This document shows positions 10,901 to 21,825 of a stretch of 64,000 bases of DNA, piece by piece. The position numbers and the translations under genes were made by a program. Source of the DNA: Agapetus fuscipes (Eukaryota; Arthropoda; Insecta; Trichoptera; Glossosomatidae); NCBI GenBank assembly GCA_951799405.1, contig OX637333.1, positions 15,189,960-15,253,959 of the forward strand, read 5' to 3'. The notes under the pieces are model-generated. The model searched no databases, was not told the origin of the DNA, and was given only the letters and a program-made list of their open reading frames with translations. The number at the start of each line of letters is the position of its first letter. Position 1 is the stretch's first letter.

Positions 10901-13007
10901 TAATGAGGCCTCACCATTGCACTGTTGATGCTGCGACAATGCAATGCAACAAATATACTAATGAGGCCTCACCATTGCACTGTTGATGCTGCGACAATGC
11001 AATGCAACAAATATACTAATGAGGCCTCACCATTGCACTGTTGATGCTGCGACAATGCAATGCAACAAATATACTAATGAGGCCTCACCATTGCACTGTT
11101 GATGCTGCGACAATGCAATGCAACAAATATACTAATGAGGCCTCACCATTGCACTGTTAATGCTGCGACAATGCAATGCAACAAATATACTAATGAGGCC
11201 TCACGATTGCACTGTTGATGCTGCGACAATGTAATGCAACAAATACACTAATGAGGCCTCACCAGTGCACTGTTGATGCTGCGACAATGTAATGCAACAA
11301 ATACACTAATGAGGCCTCACCAGTGCACTGTTGATGCTGCGACAATGCAATGCAACAAATATACTAATGAGGCCTCACCATTGCACTGTTGATGCTGCGA
11401 CAATGTAATGCAACAAATACACTAATGAGGCCTCACCAGTGCACTGTTGATGCTGCGACAATGTAATGCAACAAATACACTAATGAAGCCTCACCAGTGC
11501 ACTGTTGATGCTGCGACAATGCAATGCAACAAATATACTAATGAGGCCTCACCATTGCACTGTTGATGCTGCGACAATGCAATGCAACAAATATACTAAT
11601 GAGGCCTCACCATTGCACTGTTGATGCTGCGACAATGCAATGCAACAAATATACTAATGAGGCCTCACCATTGCACTGTTGATGCTGCGACAATGCAATG
11701 CAACAAATATACTAATGAGGCCTCACCATTGCACTGTTGATGCTGCGACAATGCAATGCAACAAATATACTAATGAGGCCTCACCATTGCACTGTTGATG
11801 CTGCGACAATGCAATGCAACAAATATACTAATGAGGCCTCACCATTGCACTGTTGATGCTGCGACAATGCAATGCAACAAATATACTAATGAGGCCTCAC
11901 CATTGCACTGTTGATGCTGCGACAATGCAATGCAACAAATATACTAATGAGGCCTCACCATTGCACTGTTGATGCTGCGACAATGCAATGCAACAAATAT
12001 ACTAATGAGGCCTCACCATTGCACTGTTGATGCTGCGACAATGCAATGCAACAAATATACTAATGAGGCCTCACCATTGCACTGTTGATGCTGCGACAAT
12101 GCAATGCAACAAATATACTAATGAGGCCTCACCATTGCACTGTTGATGCTGCGACAATGCAATGCAACAAATATACTAATGAGGCCTCACCATTGCACTG
12201 TTGATGCTGCGACAATGCAATGCAACAAATATACTAATGAGGCCTCACCATTGCACTGTTGATGCTGCGACAATGCAATGCAACAAATATACTAATGAGG
12301 CCTCACCATTGCACTGTTGATGCTGCGACAATGCAATGCAACAAATATACTAATGAGGCCTCACCATTGCACTGTTGATGCTGCGACAATGCAATGCAAC
12401 AAATATACTAATGAGGCCTCACCAGTGCACTGTTGATGCTGCGACAATGTAATGCAACAAATACACTAATGAGGCCTCACCAGTGCACTGTTGATGCTGC
12501 GACAATGTAATGCAACAAATACACTAATGAGGCCTCACCAGTGCACTGTTGATGCTGCGACAATGCAATGCATCAAATATACTAATGAGGCCTCACCATT
12601 GCACTGTTGATGCTGCGACAATGTAATGCAACAAATACACTAATGAGGCCTCACCAGTGCACTGTTGATGCTGCGACAATGTAATGCAACAAATATACTA
12701 ATGAGGCCTCACCATTGCACTGTTGATGCTGCGACAATGCAATGCAACAAATATACTAATGAGGCCTCACCATTGCACTGTTGATGCTGCGACAATGTAA
12801 TGCAACAAATACACTAATGAGGCCTCACCAGTGCACTGTTGATGCTGCGACAATGTAATGCAACAAATACACTAATGAGGCCTCACCAGTGCACTGTTGA
12901 TGCTGCGACAATGTAATGCAACAAATACACTAATGAAGCCTCACCATTGCACTGTTGATGCTGCGACAATGTATTGCAACAAATACACTAATGAGGCCTC
13001 ACCATTG
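7901..13007. repeat. 58-bp minisatellite, 88 units
   Basis: Uninterrupted tandem array. The TGTT landmark at 7907 and the last at 12953 are 5,046 bp apart, exactly 87 x 58, so no net indels accumulated. Each plus-strand unit runs from CATTGCACTGTTGATGCTG through CGACAATG and AACAAATA to GAGGCCTCAC, with CATTGCA and TGCAATG able to pair. Two main variants are linked within units: GCAATG with ATATAC, and GTAATG with ATACAC. It lies in the MOGS intron. Confidence 0.95.
9821..12410. repeat. Higher-order repeat of 23 units inside the minisatellite
   Basis: Rare variants recur 1,334 bp apart (23 x 58): GTTAATG at 9821 and 11155, CACGATTGC at 9871 and 11205, GAAGCC at 10151 and 11485. The order of GTAATG and GCAATG units between them also matches. 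The second block breaks off near 12410, where another GTAATG cluster starts early. A recent block duplication is the likely cause. Confidence 0.85.
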
Positions 13008-13117
13008 AGTAATAACATAGAGGAGCAGAAAATAACTTACTGTATTGATTTATACTATCTACCACTTTTGTCTCAGTTCTGTCAAACGTTGCGGTTGTGT
13101 AGTCATACAAAAGTTAT

Positions 13118-13195
13118 GTATGCCACTGCCTAGTAATGATAGCCTTTATAACACGAGTGCTAGTTTGTGCCATGAAGCGCAGCCGAATGGCACAC
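13118..13195 (+). repeat. Short dispersed repeat, copy 2
   Basis: Same sequence as 6117-6195 up to GAATGGCACA, after which the two diverge. It lies between the minisatellite and the piggyBac-like fragment. Confidence 0.6.
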
Positions 13196-13218
13196 ATTGA
13201 ACACCACTGAAAAAAAAA

Positions 13219-13461
13219 ATGCCCCGGCTGAAATTCACATCCGCCATTATTGGACAAATCGAAGAAGAATGGATGACATTCAAAAATGTTAAAAATGAAC
13301 CGTCGACTTCGAGACGAAAATTAGCTTTGGAGAAACTGCCTGGACGCAATTTATGGCAGTGTGCGGTCTGCAGCAATAGGAAGACCGAAATAAAGCGTTC
13401 CAACCTCATATGCACCCGATGCAAGAAGGGGCTACATGGCATTTGCGCGGTAAAACACTGA
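13219..13461 (+). pseudogene. piggyBac-like transposase C-terminus (fragment)
   Basis: An 80-codon open stretch ending in a cysteine-rich finger: CAVC, 13 residues, CTRC, then GLHGIC and a final His. This resembles the C-terminal cysteine-rich domain of piggyBac-type transposases, but the catalytic DDD core is absent upstream. I see no TTAA pair around it. It could instead be another C2/C2 finger; the identity is tentative. Confidence 0.4.
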
Positions 13462-13863
13462 TGTTAAGATTTTTTGTTTTATATAATTTTACTTTCACAT
13501 TATTTTTCTCCATTTACCACTGATATTTTGATTAATTGCGTTAAATAGTTGTTTTTGTTATACTTGTACAACGTTAAAAGAAATATGTAAATCAATGTAA
13601 AATTGCAAAAGTTATAAAAAATTCAGTACAAACACTGTTTTTTATTTTCAAATATCCCATTTATCTAGAGCAGTGCTCCGCAACCTTTTCTCACCTATGA
13701 CACACCAAAATTCTGCCTAGAATTACGCGGCACACCAAAAGCTAAGATATATAGGTATTAAATTGATACAAAATTTTACAATAATTTTTAGTTTTTTATT
13801 TGAAAAGTATACATACATATAACCATATAACATTTTTTTTTTACGCAATATTAATAATTATTA

Positions 13864-14107
13864 TTCCTTGACTTATAGGTTGGTATGAGGCTGACCACCC
13901 ATACTGTAAAAAATGGTTCACTTTGCCAATGTCACCCCTGTTTCAGGGAAGGTCGGCAAAAGTTGTGGGGCTTATGTTCATTTGAGGTTTGGATTTTATT
14001 TGTAAGTACACATTCAGCATTTGTAAGCGCGAACTACACTTGTTGGTTTGTGGGCATACATCTGAGAGCTTTAGATGAATATATCCTTGCAACTTAGATT
14101 GTAGATT
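13864..14107 (+). repeat. T250 repeat, full length, nested
   Basis: Standard start TTCCTTGACTTATAGG and end AACTTAGATTGTAGATTA. It inserted into the hAT-type element at 13671-14866. Confidence 0.8.
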
Positions 14108-14156
14108 ACAAATTCTTAATCACATATGTTTCTTCCGCCAGCCTTCAAATTTATTA

Positions 14157-14396
14157 GGGCCTGTTGCACAAACCTCCAATCAATATTTGATTGAAACATC
14201 AAATTTGATTGCGTAGTTCTGGTAAGGACCTCGGTTAAATATTTCTCGAAAGTTGGTAAAAATGTGATGGAATTTGAACAGGAAATATGATTCACATCAG
14301 CTGACTTACGTATATACAATCAATTGTTTGATTTGAAAGGGAGAAATCACACTTAATTTTGATTTTCGTCTGATTGAAGTTTGGTGCAACAGGCCC
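14157..14396. mobile_element. MITE, PIF/Harbinger type
   Basis: 240 bp with about 27-bp inverted ends, beginning GGGCCTGTTGCAC on both sides. It is flanked by TTA on the left and TAA on the right, the same flank pattern as the larger element at 32730-33715. No coding capacity. Confidence 0.75.
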
Positions 14397-14472
14397 TAAG
14401 TATCTATTAATGTTTAATAGTTTGGTGCGGTCATGGTGTGTACAAAGCATACTGCGCAGTTTTCAACAATTC

Positions 14473-14672
14473 GCTGCCTTAGTTCTTGTTTATCGTATAC
14501 GCCATTGAGAAAATTTACATGAGCAATGTTTGCATGTGTACTGGACCAATGTGTCTTAAGAAAACAAGAAATTTATTTAAAAAATATTTAAAAGAACTCT
14601 CACATTATCGAGTTTTACGGTTTTTCTTAGCTCAGATTGTGTAGAATTTGATTCTTAAGACAACTGCATGAA
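14473..14672. repeat. Dispersed repeat shared with 36505-36707
   Basis: Contains ATGTTTGCATGTGTACTGG and TTAGCTCAGATTGTGTAGAA, colinear with the second copy at about 85-90% by eye. It lies inside the hAT-type element, so it may be part of that element's body. Confidence 0.65.
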
Positions 14673-14894
14673 AAAGTCATATTTGACCAGATTGGTGTAT
14701 ACGATAAACAAGAACTGGGGGCGCCAATTGGCACCAGACGCTGGCGGAACATTGAAAAATTATATTATAATAATTATTATTATTCTATTCTATAATGTCA
14801 AAATACATTGAATTTGACCGCGGCACACCTGTATCCAGCTCACGGCACACCGGTTGCGGAGCACTGATCTAGAGCACTTCTGGAATGTATGAGG

Positions 14895-15600
14895 ATTTTG
14901 ATAGATAGTTGTCTAACGGTTCAGGATTTTTCAAACTCAAATTCCTTGACTTAAGGGTTAGTATGAGGCTTACCACCCATATCGCATAAATGGGTTCACT
15001 TGACAAATACTCCCCCTGTTTCTGAAAAGGTTGGCAAATGGCTTATGGTCATGAGAGGCTAAAATTTTTATTTGTAATTACACATGCAGCATTTGTAAGC
15101 GGGAACTCACTCGTGTCTCCATAGGGGCGTGCATTGAATATGAATTATAAATGTTAATGCATCTATGCAACTTAGATTATATATTGTAATATTTTAAAAA
15201 TTAAATGCCGCAAAAAGTATGGTTTCATATAAAAAGTTGACCCAATCGATTGTAATTATTTAAAAAAATACATATTATAACTGGTTGAAGTATATTTTGA
15301 AATAAATAAAGAATATAGGTAGGTACTCAACGGAATTCAACCGAAAAAGTTTCGCCTTGTATGGAGACTTCGAAGACAATGTTGAAGTGCTGGGAATTTT
15401 TCGAAATTCGAATGTCAAAATGAGTTTCGTTTCACGCATAGGTTTTACATAAAAAGGTGTTGAAATCGATCATATTTATTTACTAAAAAAACATAAATTT
15501 TAAGACTTTGGATAAAAGACAGACACGTCCGAAGTTCTGAATAATATTTGGTGTGAATATGATGTGCATCTGTACAGTTCTTCATCCATTAACGCACATT
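14895..15600. repeat. Inverted duplicate of 24519-25200
   Basis: Reading the minus strand of 24519-25200 gives the same order of segments: a diverged T250 (here 14942-15186), then a stretch with GTATGGTTTCATATAAAAAG, then GGTAGGTACTCAAC, then AATATGATGTGCATCTG. Divergence is moderate, with many small indels. It is either a larger repeat family or an old segmental copy. Confidence 0.7.
14942..15186 (+). repeat. T250 repeat, diverged subfamily
   Basis: Start TTCCTTGACTTAAGGG and end GCAACTTAGATTATAT. It shares GGCTTACCACCC and CACTCGTGTCTCC with the array at 24918-26640, marking a separate T250 branch. Confidence 0.7.
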
Positions 15601-15606
15601 TATTTT

Positions 15607-15690
15607 GTTATAATTTTTTGAAAACGAGTAGACAGATTTATAAATAATATTTTATTCAATGGAGGCTTTTTAAACGACTACTACAGGCTC
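15607..15690. repeat. Fragment also present at 22464-22548
   Basis: Both hold GAAAACGAGTAGA followed by TTTATAAATAATATTTTATT and a TTTTTAAACGACTAC end. In the second place it lies between a LINE-A fragment and a copia LTR fragment. Family unknown. Confidence 0.6.
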
Positions 15691-16568
15691 CTGTCACTGG
15701 GAACAAATGAACCAACATTCTAAAATGAAATATGATTTCAAGCAGAAACTCATAGAGATATTGCTTTGACAGTTGTCTCTGACACATATGCTTCAAATTC
15801 ACGCCCTGATCCCAAATGAGAAAGATATATTTTGTAAGCTTCTTTTACATGCAAACTTCCGGAAAAAATACGCTAGATGGCAAGTAATCATTAAAATGAG
15901 GGTAGGTAGTTTTTTTTTTTAATTCAAATTTTGTTCCAATCAAAACATGTGACAGTAAAAAATTGTTGTCTGTGTTTAATGGCGTCTGCTGAAAAAAATT
16001 ACAAAAATAATCTTTTGTTTTTCAAACAATTACAGAAAAAATGCGCTTTTTCATTCAGTGATTGGACATTTTTATGAAGTGTTTAATGTTCACAAGAACT
16101 GAGTCTACCGTAAGCGGTAGTGGAAATCCACGTAAGTTGCAGTTTATCTTATATTTTTTAATGTGCATGTAACATGTCATTGATTTTGTAAAACGTTTAA
16201 GAAATAACGTTTGGTCGACACTTAATTTTGAAAAACGCTTGCATTTAACACATCGATATAAATAATATACATAGATGGAGCGCGTGAGTATTTTCCTATA
16301 CAAACGGTTGTGCCACAAAACTGTAGAAGGAAAGAGAAAGAAACATTAGAAATTTTGTTATGTTTCTGTCTCTTTCTGATCTCCATGACAACGTCCGGGG
16401 CCGTATATTCCGTGATCTGTGGGCCGTACTCAGGCCGCCACATTAAAAAAATACATAAAAGTTATTTTTTGTAAGCAAAGTATATTTATTGAAATTACAA
16501 TTTTTTTTTACTGTTTAATTGTTTAGAGTTTATTTGTTTTACATATTTGAATGTATTTATTGCTTGTA
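15691..16568. other. No recognised content
   Basis: AT-rich intronic sequence without convincing frames, inverted ends or copies elsewhere in the window. Confidence 0.5.
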
Positions 16569-16815
16569 TTCCTTGACTGATAGGTTGGTATGCGACTGAC
16601 CACCCATACTGTAAAAAATGGTTCACTTTGCCAATGTCACCCCTGCTTCAGGGAAGGTCGGCAAGAGTTGCAGGGCTTATGTTCATTTGGGATTGGGTTT
16701 TTATATTGTAGGTCCACATGCGGCATGTGTAAGCGCGAAATTATGCTTGTCTGCTTGTGGGAATGCATTTAATATGAATCTCAAATGACACATATCTTTG
16801 CAGCTTAGATTTATA
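16569..16815 (+). repeat. T250 repeat, full length
   Basis: Standard TTCCTTGACTGATAGG start; ends CTTTGCAGCTTAGATTTATA. It has the GGGTTTTTATATTGTAGG body variant, as do the copies at 28449 and 45630. Confidence 0.8.
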
Positions 16816-16970
16816 TAAACAATTTAATCACAGTGACTTGATTTTTCACAATTCGGTTAACACTTGAGAATGGAATAAAAATGTGCCATATTATATTTAC
16901 ATACCTAATTTTTACAATACACTAACAATTATCGTAAGTGGCAAGAAAATATTATTTAAGGTATATTTTT

Positions 16971-17090
16971 AATACATGCCCACAAGCAGACACCTGTAAG
17001 TTGACGCTAACACATGCTGCATGCTCACTAACATTAAAAATAATCTAAAATTAACATAAGCGCCACAACTTTTTCCTGAGAAATTTCAGA
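16971..17090 (-). repeat. T250 fragment, eroded
   Basis: Minus-strand remnant with ATGCCCACAAGCAGACACCTG and ACATAAGCGCCACAACTTTT. Both ends are lost. Confidence 0.55.
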
Positions 17091-17641
17091 AATGTTTTGG
17101 ATTTTTTAATATCACTGATTTCATTCATTACTTTTTCACAGAAACAAATCTATAAATTATATTGTCAATGCTCACTGAGACAGTATGTGTATCACATTAA
17201 GCGTCATTTTTTTGTCACTGAAAATATCTAAGTGCTTAGTGCGTCCCTGTTGTCAAAAGGACGCCCTGAGTGAAGAAAACCTAACAGGTGGCATTTGAGG
17301 GCTGACGTCTCACAACATACGTTTCCCAAAATGTAAGGAAAAATAACTTGATACGAATAAGTTTATATTTAAGAAAAAAATTCAGTGCATAATATTTAAG
17401 GTTGTGTAGGAACTAAAAAAACTTAAACAAAAAAGACGCATTACTGACTGTATCTTACTTTTATGTAATAGAGTATTTTTTGATAATTTTATGAATATCA
17501 ACAGATTTTTTTCTCCGTTTTTTTAAAGGAGCATCTCTGAAAGTTGTCTTAAATGCTTATTTACATTTTAATATCTTTATTTCTTTTGTATTTATATCTA
17601 AATAAACCTTAAAAAATACGATTAATGCATCTAATATAAGA
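17091..17641. other. No recognised content
   Basis: Low-complexity AT-rich sequence. I see no element ends and no frame worth reporting. Confidence 0.5.
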
Positions 17642-18094
17642 AAAATAAATTGTACAGTGGACTGCACAGGACTTTATAGCACAAAATACGGTCATGTTTA
17701 GGTCATAGCCAATTTTCATAACAAAACATTTAGTTGTGTGTAAGTAATGAAGCTTATCTTTTTAAGCAATCGTCTTTTTGCAGTATTATCATTGATCCCG
17801 TTTGTATCAAAACTAACACTTTGTTTGGTGGGTACCTATACTTTTCATTGATATTTTGGAAAGTTATGATTGATTATTATATGGGTACAACTTACTAGAT
17901 TTTAAGACTCGTAGCCTAGTATTTTATATTAGGCGTTTTAGTACCAAGAATATTACAATTATTTTTGTATTAAAATTTGTCACTTTGTATGGTGGCTACA
18001 CCTTAGAATATTTATTTGAAAAAAGTAATGATTAATGTATGTAGGTATATATGTATGTATTAATGTATGTAGGTATATATAAGAGCTTTTCAAT

Positions 18095-18530
18095 AGGGTA
18101 TTTGCAATAGTGAGGAATTTGGTCAAAAGTGTATAATTTTGTTAGATTACGATAAGCATATAAACAAGGGCCTAATTTCAAGTCCAAAATAAATTTATAT
18201 AATTTTAAATGTGAAAAAGATCTTTTAAAAATTTTGACCGGTTTTGAAACGGATGTGCGATCTGTCAACGAAATTCGTAGCCCCCGTGACGTCATTTTCT
18301 TGTATCGACAACGCTGCTGGTATTGCGATGGCTATAAAAAGTCAAAGAAAATGACGTCACAGCCGAAAATTCAATCCAAGGAGCGTTTTGGCGCGTAAAT
18401 TCAAACTTCATTTTTTGAACATGAATAACTTTGTAAAAAATGCAAGTAAAAATAAAATTCAAGAAGTTGTATGATAAGCAAATATAAAGAAATTTAAATC
18501 CACAAGAATTTTTTTGTGTGAAATTTCCCT
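18095..18530. mobile_element. MITE-like insertion in B1 with CRE palindromes
   Basis: Absent from the equivalent site in B2 near 47417, where TTCAATTGTAGAA is continuous. Ends are AGGGTATTT and AAATTTCCCT, flanked by AT. Inside, a perfect 16-bp inverted pair (18286-18301 and 18345-18360) carries TGACGTCA, the CREB/ATF consensus, in each arm. Confidence 0.7.
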
Positions 18531-20156
18531 ATTGTAGAACATTATTTTTTAGTTAACCCGTTCTCTGCCGGGAAAATTTAAAATATTGTTTTCTCTTGTA
18601 TGGCAACCCCCAAAACAAAGAGTTTTAAGAGGCAATGCTTATTGTTGGTTTATAGCAATTGATTGAGCGAATTGTTATGTAGGTTTATTGATGGGTATTA
18701 GACGTTTTGCTACCAAAACTATTACAATAATTTTTTGTATGAAAATTTGTCACTTTGTATGGTGGCTATACTTTATAATATTTTTAAAAAAAAAGAAATG
18801 ATTCATTTATGTAGGTATATATAAAAGCTTTTCAATTGTAGAACATTCTTTTTTAGTTAACCCTTTCTCTGCCGAAAAATTTTCAATTATTTTTTTCTCT
18901 TGTATGGCAACCCCCAAAACAAAGAATATTATGAGGCAATGGTTCTTGTTGTTACATAGCAGTATTATAATGACGATTATGCAGAAAAAATAAAGAAAAT
19001 CGTAGGAGCCGTTTTTGAGAAAATCTCATTTGAAATTTTCAGCTGTTTGGAAGCCATCTTGAATTTTCTAAAATTTGAAAAATGTTTCAGTATGAATTCT
19101 AGTGATAAAAAAGTTTTTTCTGATAAAGTTAAGAAACATAAAAGTTTTTTGAGTTCTGATGGGGTTTTGTAGCCTTTTAATTTCAATTTTTGATATCATG
19201 TAAACGGCACTTTATGTCATTATTTTCAAAAATTTTATTTAATTTTTATATAGAATTTGGTGTTACGTATAATATTGTGAAACATATCTTTTTTGTCAAC
19301 GCTTTCACTTCTGAGAAAATCACAATTGTTTATTTTTTTCATATGGCAACTCATAGACGCTGATTAGCAAAAATATTGCCATAACTAAATTTGGTAAGAA
19401 TGTATCAAGCAACTACTTTACTGAAAATTTAAAAAAAATCGTTCAAACCGTTTTTGAGAAAATGCATTTGAAGTTTTGTTCTCTTTGGAAGCCATCTTGA
19501 ATTCTCAAAATAGTGAAAAACAAATTATAGTGCAAAGAAGTTTATAATTTTTTCTTTCTTGTGAACCTAAAAAAAGTTTTACAAAATTGCGTTTTTGTGG
19601 GTCTTTTTTATATTTTCGATGAAAATTTTGAGATCGTGTAAACGGTACTTTAAGTAAAAAATTTTTTTAAGTATTCTTTAAATTTTTGTAGAAATTGGTA
19701 TTGCGCGTAATATTGTAGAACATTTTTTTTTTGTCAACCCAGCCATTTCTGAGAAAATCCCAATCGTTTTTTTCTTTCATATGGCAACCCATAGACGCAG
19801 ATTGGCAAGAGTGTTGCCATAACTAATTTTCTTATTGGCAATTTAAGCAACGACCACACTGAAATTTTAAAGAAAATCGTTAGAGCCGTTTTTGAGAAAA
19901 GTGCAATTTTATGTTTTTTTTGTATGGCAGCCATCTTGAATTTTCAGGGTGGTGCCATGCCAGTCGGCCCATCAAAATCTGTGGTTGTCAATTCTCTAAA
20001 TCCAAAAATTGGTGTCTCTGTGATCAGCAGTTTCGGCTGGGACATACACTCATACGGACGGACAGGTTCGACAAATTAGGTTTTTTTGCATGTCCTGGTG
20101 CAGGACAACTCATTTCCGTTGAAACCTCATTTTTTTTTTTTTCGGACGAATACAAT

Positions 20157-20189
20157 ACTTTATAACAGTCCTTCGGACTGCTATAAAGT
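20157..20189 (+). other. Terminal hairpin of B1
   Basis: ACTTTATAACAGTCC, loop TTCG, then GGACTGCTATAAAGT: 14 paired bases with one A/C mismatch. Identical in B2 (49079-49111); sequence-different but structure-alike in B3. Confidence 0.8.
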
Positions 20190-20195
20190 AAAAAT

Positions 20196-20489
20196 CTATC
20201 GTCATATAATGGGTATAAGTATGAAGAACTGAGTTTTTTTTATTATTTTGTGGTTTTTTACTGTATTCTTTTGTTTGTAATAATTCATCACGCGCTTATC
20301 ATGAGTTTTATTTCATTAAATTAACTTATTTCTATTATATGGGGAAATTTGAAAATTTGATGGAACTGTCGGGCTATCTTCGCATTATAGTTGTCTTCAA
20401 TTTACATGTAGGTACCTCGATGTTTCCTTGCCGACGCTTGGTAAACAACTGATTGCAAATGGGGCATACACTATCATTTAGGGCATACA
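20196..20489. other. No recognised content
   Basis: AT-rich gap between family B and the copia LTR region; no feature seen. Confidence 0.4.
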
Positions 20490-20690
20490 TGATGTGGGTC
20501 GGATATATACGCTAATGCTCCATCTATATATTTTATTTAGATCAATGATTATAGTATACTTATCTATGGACTACTACATTATTTTTTCTTCAAACAGTTG
20601 TTCCTTTGTTTCTATTTTCATAAACAGTGTTCCTTATTCAAAATTATTCAACCTACATAATATTTCTTTCATTCATTAAATTTCAACACA
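20490..20690 (-). repeat. Copia 3' LTR (copy 1), partial
   Basis: On the minus strand a purine tract (CCATTAAGGGAG) is followed by TGTGTTGAAATTTAATGAATG, the expected junction between polypurine tract and a TG-starting LTR. The 130 bp nearest the junction recur at 22549-22690. The far end of the LTR is not defined, so the left coordinate is approximate. Confidence 0.55.
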
Positions 20691-20782
20691 CTCCCTTAAT
20701 GGATGAAATAAACAAAAATAATAATGAACATAAAGATTTTCAAATTTTAACAATGATTTGAATTAATAAAACAAACACCAAA

Positions 20783-21817
20783 TTAAGACATGAGCTTATT
20801 CTTAATGTTTTGATACTTGACATGAAGTAAAGGTTTTGTTAAACAATCAGCAATATTTTTGTTGACTAACAAACACTCCCTCTTCGGTTTGTTGAATGTT
20901 CATCCCTAAATAAATTTTAGGTTCATAATTGATAGTGGTTTCAAAAAGTTTACTCATCTTGTTCAATAGGTTGGACATGTAATGGTTATTCTCTCTTATT
21001 ACAATACCATCATCAACATGTATGGCAATGAACAATTTTTCATCAGTTTTTATTGACTTGAAAACACTTTGATCTGCTTGCAATTGTGCAGTCCTTCCGA
21101 GTATAAAACTTGTATCAGGCATTTATACCATTGATGTGGAGCCTGTTTGAGTCCATATATAGATTTTTTGAGTCGGCATATTTTGCCTGGTACATACATG
21201 TCTTTCGGCAAATGCATAAAAACTTCTTCTTCTAGTTTCCCGTATAAAAAGGCAGATTTCACATCAAAAGTACTGATTTTCAATTTTTCTGAAGCGGCTA
21301 TTGCTAAGAGCATTCTCAATGAATTAGATTGTACAACAGAACTGTATTTGTACTGATAATCCAAATGTTCTTTTTGCTGACAGCCTCGAGCTACCAGTCT
21401 TGCTTTATAACGTCCATTTTCCTTAATTTTAAATAGCCAACGGCTTGTTATTGTCTCCTTTCCTTTAGCACACCCTTCATTGACCAAATCCCATGTATTG
21501 TTTTTCATTAAAGAGTCTTTTTCCTCTTTAATTGCTTCAATCCACTTTTGCTTATCATTACTTTGCATTCATTCATCATAGGTGTTAGGAATTTCTTCTT
21601 CGGTCAGCATAACATAGTCTTGAAATCTATTTGGTAGTCTTATTTGTCGTTGAAGTCTGGCTTGGTGTGCTTCCTCATTCTCATCATTATTTATATTTTC
21701 TACTTCTTCGGTAATATTTTCTTCTTGTTCGTTAAAGTTTTCTTCTTCATCGTTCATGTTTTCTTCTTGTCCATCGTCACTTTGACTTTCTTTATTATAT
21801 TTTCGTGCTGGGCCCAT
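20783..21817 (-). pseudogene. Ty1/copia pol remnant: linker, RT, truncated RNase H
   Basis: C-terminal half of a copia polyprotein. From 21817 downward: an acidic Glu/Asn-rich linker, then RT with WLFKIKENGRYKARLVARGC, FDVKSAFLYGKL and IYGLKQAPHQWY. A frameshift near 21100 follows, then HVDDGIV, the copia form of the YVDD core (about 21020). The RNase H domain is almost wholly deleted: the frame jumps near 20850 from GVFVSQQKY to a KNIADCLTKPL tail that ends at the stop 20783-20785. A stop also separates linker and RT at 21567-21569. The 5' part of this copy is missing. Confidence 0.85.
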
Positions 21818-21825
21818 AACCTGTT

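Larger units (their letters stand above)
13671..14866. mobile_element. Non-autonomous hAT element with perfect 8-bp target duplication
   Basis: The terminal inverted repeats CAGTGCTCCGCAACC are perfect over 15 bp, and both ends abut ATCTAGAG (13663-13670 and 14867-14874). Length is 1,196 bp and there is no transposase. A CGGCACACC motif recurs beside both ends. Nested inside are a T250 (13864-14107), a Harbinger-type MITE (14157-14396) and a repeat shared with 36.5 kb (14473-14672). Confidence 0.9.
17642..20195 (+). mobile_element. Family B element, copy B1
   Basis: Non-coding element nearly colinear with B2 (46991-49117), starting AAATAAATTGTACAGTGG and ending AAAGTAAAAAT. Internally it is a ladder of degenerate monomers: landmarks GTTAACCC/GTCAACG/GTCAACCC fall at 18552, 18856, 19295 and 19733, the last two steps being about 438 bp. 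Each monomer repeats a TATGGCAAC box, a GAGCCGTTTTTGAGAAAA box and a GCCATCTTGAATTTTC box. Near the right end are two ACGG units, then a hairpin. It differs from B2 mainly by the 436-bp insertion at 18095. No protein. The microsatellite-plus-3'-hairpin design recalls Helitron/Helentron-associated non-autonomous elements, but the termini do not prove that. Confidence 0.75.

Noticed and set aside
7901..13007. CRISPR-like array of regular repeats
   Set aside because: Units are back-to-back with no unique spacers and lie in an animal gene intron; this is a minisatellite.
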